Assembly: GCA_001642005.1 (NCBI GenBank)
Contig: LWCA01000126.1
Location: 1-49,631, forward strand
Source: Intoshia linei
Taxonomy: Eukaryota; Orthonectida; Rhopaluridae
Length of the DNA: 49,631 bases
Reading direction: 5' to 3'
Shown: positions 46,801-49,631 of the stretch, one piece after another
Position numbering within the stretch: the stretch's first letter is position 1
Layout of the letters: each line of letters starts with the position of its first letter
The notes under the pieces: generated by a model
Databases searched by the model: none
The model's input: only the letters and a program-made list of their open reading frames with translations
Told to the model about the DNA's origin: nothing
Translations under genes and position numbers: made by a program

Positions 46801-49631
46801 CTACGTACACCATTTTATAATAATTAAAATAAACAGAAACAAGTCACCCAAAATCAAAGAAATATACTGAGATATATCATTAGAATGTCTAATTAAACCT
46901 TACTTACTTCAAAATGTGAACAACACAATATTTATAAGATAAAATTTACCAATTTGACGTAGAAATATTTTGATGATTCTGTCATTCATAAATTTGTTTT
47001 CTAAATAAATACACTATTATTGTTAAAAAATTTCTAGTTATTTAATCTTTTATTTTTATAAAAATCAAACACTGATGTATATCAGTGGTTTTCAAGCGTT
47101 TTTTATAATTGCCCCTTAAATTAAAAATTCACAAATATTTTTTTAAATCGTACTGTCTATATTATAGAATACTATTCAATTGCTCTTGATGAAAGTTTGG
47201 ACATGAGGGATACTGCCCAAGTTGCAGTTTTTGTCAAAGGCGTAAATTACAAATTTGAAATTGTTGAAGAATTTTTTGAATTGATACCTATGATAGGGAA
47301 TTGCATTGGAAGAGACATCTTTGATGCAATAATGAAAATGATCTCAAAAGAAATCTTAACAAACGTAAATTTGTTGGGCTTACTACGGATGGTGCTCCAT
47401 CTATGATAGGCTCAAAAAAAGGAATTGTAAATTTAATGCAAGAACATTTAAAAAATGAAGACATTTCAATGTCTCTAAAAAATTTTCATTGTATAATTAT
47501 AATTCATCAAGAAGCATTATGTGGAAAATCGATGAAACTTAACGATATAATGAAATTTGTCATAAAAACTGTAAATTTTATTTTGTATAATCAAAAATTT
47601 AAGATAAATATATTCAAACAATAAGTTCTTAAAATTTATTCGTCCGGCCCACCCATCTATTTTATATAACAATCCGGCCCGCTATCTCAGAAAGTTGCCC
47701 ATCCCTGGTCTATAATAATGAATTATAATCCTTACTTAGAGTAAAATGTTAAAAATGTATATCTGTCTGTGTATTTATTTGTTCCAGTAAATTTAAGAAA
47801 GTAAGAGGAGTCGAGTTTTACAAATACCATATTTTAATAACAGTTTTTCCAGAGTGATGTTTTATCGAAAATTTCAATATTAGAAATTGAGGCCTTCAAG
47901 GTTAAATACCCCAATGGTTCTTTGTTTTTAAATTCAAACCCGTCCTAGAATTATAAAAATTACACATTCTAATTGAAAGTTTTAAATTCATCAATATTGT
48001 GATAATTTTCAATTTCAAAATATTATATCTTCACGAGCCAAAATACCAAATTACTCTTTTTTGTAAAAATTAAGAAAGTCTTAGAATTTTATACAACATA
48101 AATTCTAGGATGGTTTTTAACCCATATTTCTTCATTGGAAATGTGTAGACGTTCAATGCACTTTTTTTCAATTCTAGGATCCATATTTTTATTTTAATCG
48201 AAATATTTCGGAAAAAAAATATATAAATACTAAAATGCGTTTCTGACCGTGAAATCGTCACTTATTCGGATTGAAATTTTTTGTGTGTGTTAACAGGATA
48301 CAACTGTACCTACCTGTAAATTTTTTGAAATTCTAGGGCTGTTTTCATAAAAAAAGAAGGGTAATGTTTTTTAAATTCTAGGGCTGTTTTCATAATAAAA
48401 AAAAGGGTAATTTGTGGTTTTGGCCCTGAAGATATAATTTTTTTAAATTTATGATAATGTTTATGATTTTAAAATCCGTATTAGCGTATATATTTTTTTA
48501 AATTCTCCAACTCGTTTGATTTTCAAAAAAAGGAAAATTGGGGTTTTTGGTCCGTAAGATGTGAGTTTGGGAAGTTGAAATGTATATTATTATCACCCGG
48601 AAAAAACTGTAATTGAAATGTGGACTTTATAAAATTTTAAGACTGGTAGTTATTGAAATAAAGTGGAACACAGACACACACAAACAAATATTGCGTAGCA
48701 TATTATATAAGTAAGGATTACAATGCTTTGCAATATTGGTAAAATGAATCTGAAATATATTTCTAAAGAACTGATTCCGTTAATTATAATTAATATAAAT
48801 CCGGAAATACAAAATTGATATTTTTTACTCGTCGAAAACAGATACTGAATATACAGGTTTATTTAGAATTTTATTTTTTCAGGAATTTACGCTATTTATG
48901 ACAATTTTTACTTTATTTTTAAGATTATACACATATTCTCTCTAATAAATTAAAAAAATGGGATAACAATTATTTTTAAAATTCTTTACAGAAATGTTAA
49001 CAAAATAAAATTAAGACAGAATAATTCACTTTAAATTAAAAGGTAATGTGATATGACGGTTCCACCTGAAACAAGTTTGGGAACCACTCCTTTAAAAGAT
49101 TGATAATAGTGAATAGTAGCATTTTTAAGTTAGATTTCTTATTTAATTTATTTTTTTGGTAAAATAAAAATGTGCCCTCGGCAGAGCTAGATGTTGTTTG
49201 TACGAAGTACATAACAGTCAACTTATATATAATATTTTAATCAAAAAAAAAATTTTAAATTATATATTCTGTGAAATAATATAAAAAATTGCCCCCAGGG
49301 GGCGTTCCGCTAATCGTTGAGAACCACTGATGTACATTGTACATTAACAAATATAAATAAATTATATATTACGTCTAATATAGTCACCAAAATCTCCTCC
49401 ATTACAATACTAAAATGAAATTAAATAAATATTCTACCTTAAAATTGGCGTATCAAGGACAAATTACCGAAGAAATTACTGAAAAAGTATTTTTACATTT
49501 TTTTCTACCAAAATACCCTCAAAATAATATTTTTATAATTCGACAATTTTACAAAACAATTACTGTACATTGTACAATAGGGTGGACATATTTTTCATAG
49601 TAAATAATTATTTTCAGATTTTCTGGAGGGA
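43872..49631 (-). CDS. ULK1: Autophagy-initiating kinase Atg1/ULK1/2, cut by right edge
   Basis: Fifteen exons with agreeing phases give 734 residues up to TAA 43872-43874: 49569 to edge, 49468-49517, 49373-49409, 46950-47000, 46558-46616, 46458-46518, 46268-46341, 46071-46231, 45936-46018, 45802-45896, 45439-45596, 45211-45344, 44387-45175, 44199-44350, 43872-44111. The kinase part shows YCNGGDFGDYI, HRDLKPQ, NILL, IKIADFGFAK, CGSPLYMAPE and ADIWSIGAILFE; the Lys loop lies beyond the edge. The linker has EGFVIVPRNMP and VQFSVGTPPSG, as in ULK1/2. The C-terminal region (LVLHYRIIDLLKNALQMAVN, FKHAVKL, CKEGIHEERLGSFEAAFMKY) matches the ULK1/2 early-autophagy-targeting domain that binds Atg13. 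It phosphorylates autophagy factors downstream of TOR and AMPK. The donor of exon 45439 has an alternative at 45415. Confidence 0.94.
46617..46949 (-). other. 333-nt intron of ULK kinase, no repeat partner found
   Basis: Contains TAGACCAGTCATGCGCCAAA and GAGGGTAGCGCCAGATAC, less AT-rich than normal intron DNA here and reminiscent of a hAT element end. I could not find matching termini. Confidence 0.35.
47168..47624 (+). pseudogene. hAT transposase fragment (Charlie/ZBED5-like)
   Basis: First frame: ALDESLDMRDTAQVAVFVKG, then EFFELIPMIGNCIGRDIFDA. Near 47340 the frame shifts to FVGLTTDGAPSMIGSKKGIV and then FHCIIIIHQEALCGKSMKLN and TVNFI. These are classic motifs of the hAT transposase core (the DTAQ..VF, TDGAPAM.G and CI.HQEAL.GK boxes). 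The N-terminal zinc finger and C-terminal dimerisation domain are missing. It is dead by frame shift and truncation. Confidence 0.92.
48190..48718 (-). repeat. Repeat family A copy (inverted) inside hAT element
   Basis: Ends in TTATATAAGTAAGGAT at 48718 and holds the A blocks in inverted order, including a local duplication of CTAGGGCTGTTTTCATAA near 48335 and 48378. Beyond 48190, a minus-strand segment reads IEKKCIERLHISNEEIW, related to the ISKKMWIVRLNISNKDM segment near 37300. Confidence 0.75.
48780..49230 (-). repeat. Repeat family B copy (inverted), near full length
   Basis: Matches 17765-18190 in reverse: GTGCCCTCGGCAGAGCTAGA, TTTGTACGAAGTACA, then the AAACAAGTTTGGGAACCACT, GATATGACGGTTCCACC and AATTATTCACTTTAAATTAA blocks. 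Confidence 0.78.

Larger units (their letters stand above)
47083..49329 (+). mobile_element. hAT element, 2247 bp, in ULK intron, with nested repeats
   Basis: Left end CAGTGGTTTTCAAGCG and right end the complement of CAGTGGTTCTCAACG. Flanks ATGTATAT (47075-47082) and ATGTACAT (49330-49337) match at 7 of 8. Inside are a hAT transposase remnant (47168-47624), a hAT-like inner end TTGCCCATCCCTG near 47700, inverted family A (48190-48718) and inverted family B (48780-49230). The insertion separates the kinase exons 46950-47000 and 49373-49409 and starts 35 bp from the donor of the latter. Confidence 0.72.

Noticed and set aside
49415-49600. Plus-strand ORF at the right edge as a new gene
   Set aside because: It lies opposite the ULK kinase exons 49468-49517 and 49569 onward, whose phases join to the YCNGGD exon; the plus frame is a shadow.
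1-49631. tRNA, rRNA genes, CRISPR arrays, riboswitches, telomere repeats
   Set aside because: I scanned for tRNA B-box and acceptor pairing, rRNA-like GC-rich conserved blocks and regular spacer-repeat arrays and saw none; a covariance-model search would be more sensitive.

Overview
This window reads as a piece of nuclear genome from a small-genomed, fast-evolving animal. It is strongly AT-rich, with spliced genes, metazoan-specific families (two LIM-homeodomain genes, a lunapark gene, a KIFC-type kinesin) and many DNA transposons. Most introns are about 36-150 nt, with GTAA/GTAT/GTTT donors and plain TTTAG-type acceptors that have no clear pyrimidine tract. Larger introns are almost always those that took in transposons. 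I cannot place the lineage from sequence alone. A compact, derived parasitic invertebrate (orthonectid-like or similar) would fit, but that is inference.

Layout, left to right: (1) 103-1257, minus: an ORF with weak resemblance to a HORMA/Mad2 domain, split by a hAT MITE with a perfect 8-bp target duplication. (2) 2425-11091, minus: a complete 24-exon kinesin-14 (958 aa) with a long coiled-coil stalk and a C-terminal motor. (3) 11.5-13.2 kb: two opposed hAT-like copies. (4) 13343-16362, minus: a LIM-homeodomain gene of the Arrowhead/Lhx6/8 type. (5) 17584-20594, plus: a HIT-family (HINT) gene whose central exon I cannot find. (6) 20792-24541, plus: an unrecognised secreted/membrane protein gene hosting a dead Tc1 element. 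(7) 24621-25510+, minus: lunapark. (8) 27010-29972, minus: ribosomal protein uS3 (RPS3) that has lost its KH-loop GXXG. (9) 31552-34389, plus: a second, very divergent LIM-homeodomain gene. (10) 34941-35308, plus: PPP1R11 (protein phosphatase inhibitor 3). (11) 35345-36076, minus: a single-pass membrane protein with an FN3-like ectodomain. (12) 36.6-39.8 kb: repeats, including a Helitron-like 5' end. (13) 39874-42566, plus: a PPIG-like cyclophilin with a short RS tail. (14) 43872 to beyond the right edge, minus: Atg1/ULK1/2 autophagy kinase.

The genes are mostly unrelated housekeeping and developmental genes and form no operon. Several pairs end tail-to-tail within tens of bases (gene 6 with lunapark, 80 bp; PPP1R11 with the FN3 protein, 36 bp). 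Intergenic and large intronic DNA is dominated by four repeat groups: hAT MITEs with 8-bp duplications, a Helitron-like family (A), a family (B) marked by GTACGTAGTAC-like palindromes, and minor families.

Most notable: the uS3 gene without its GXXG loop; an LIM-homeodomain with His at position 49 (WHQ in place of WFQ); fifteen consecutive phase-0 introns in the kinesin stalk; a HINT gene missing its middle; and a Helitron-like repeat carrying the start of a basic ORF. Exon models were built by hand from reading frame, GT/AG sites and phase agreement; none is backed by transcripts.
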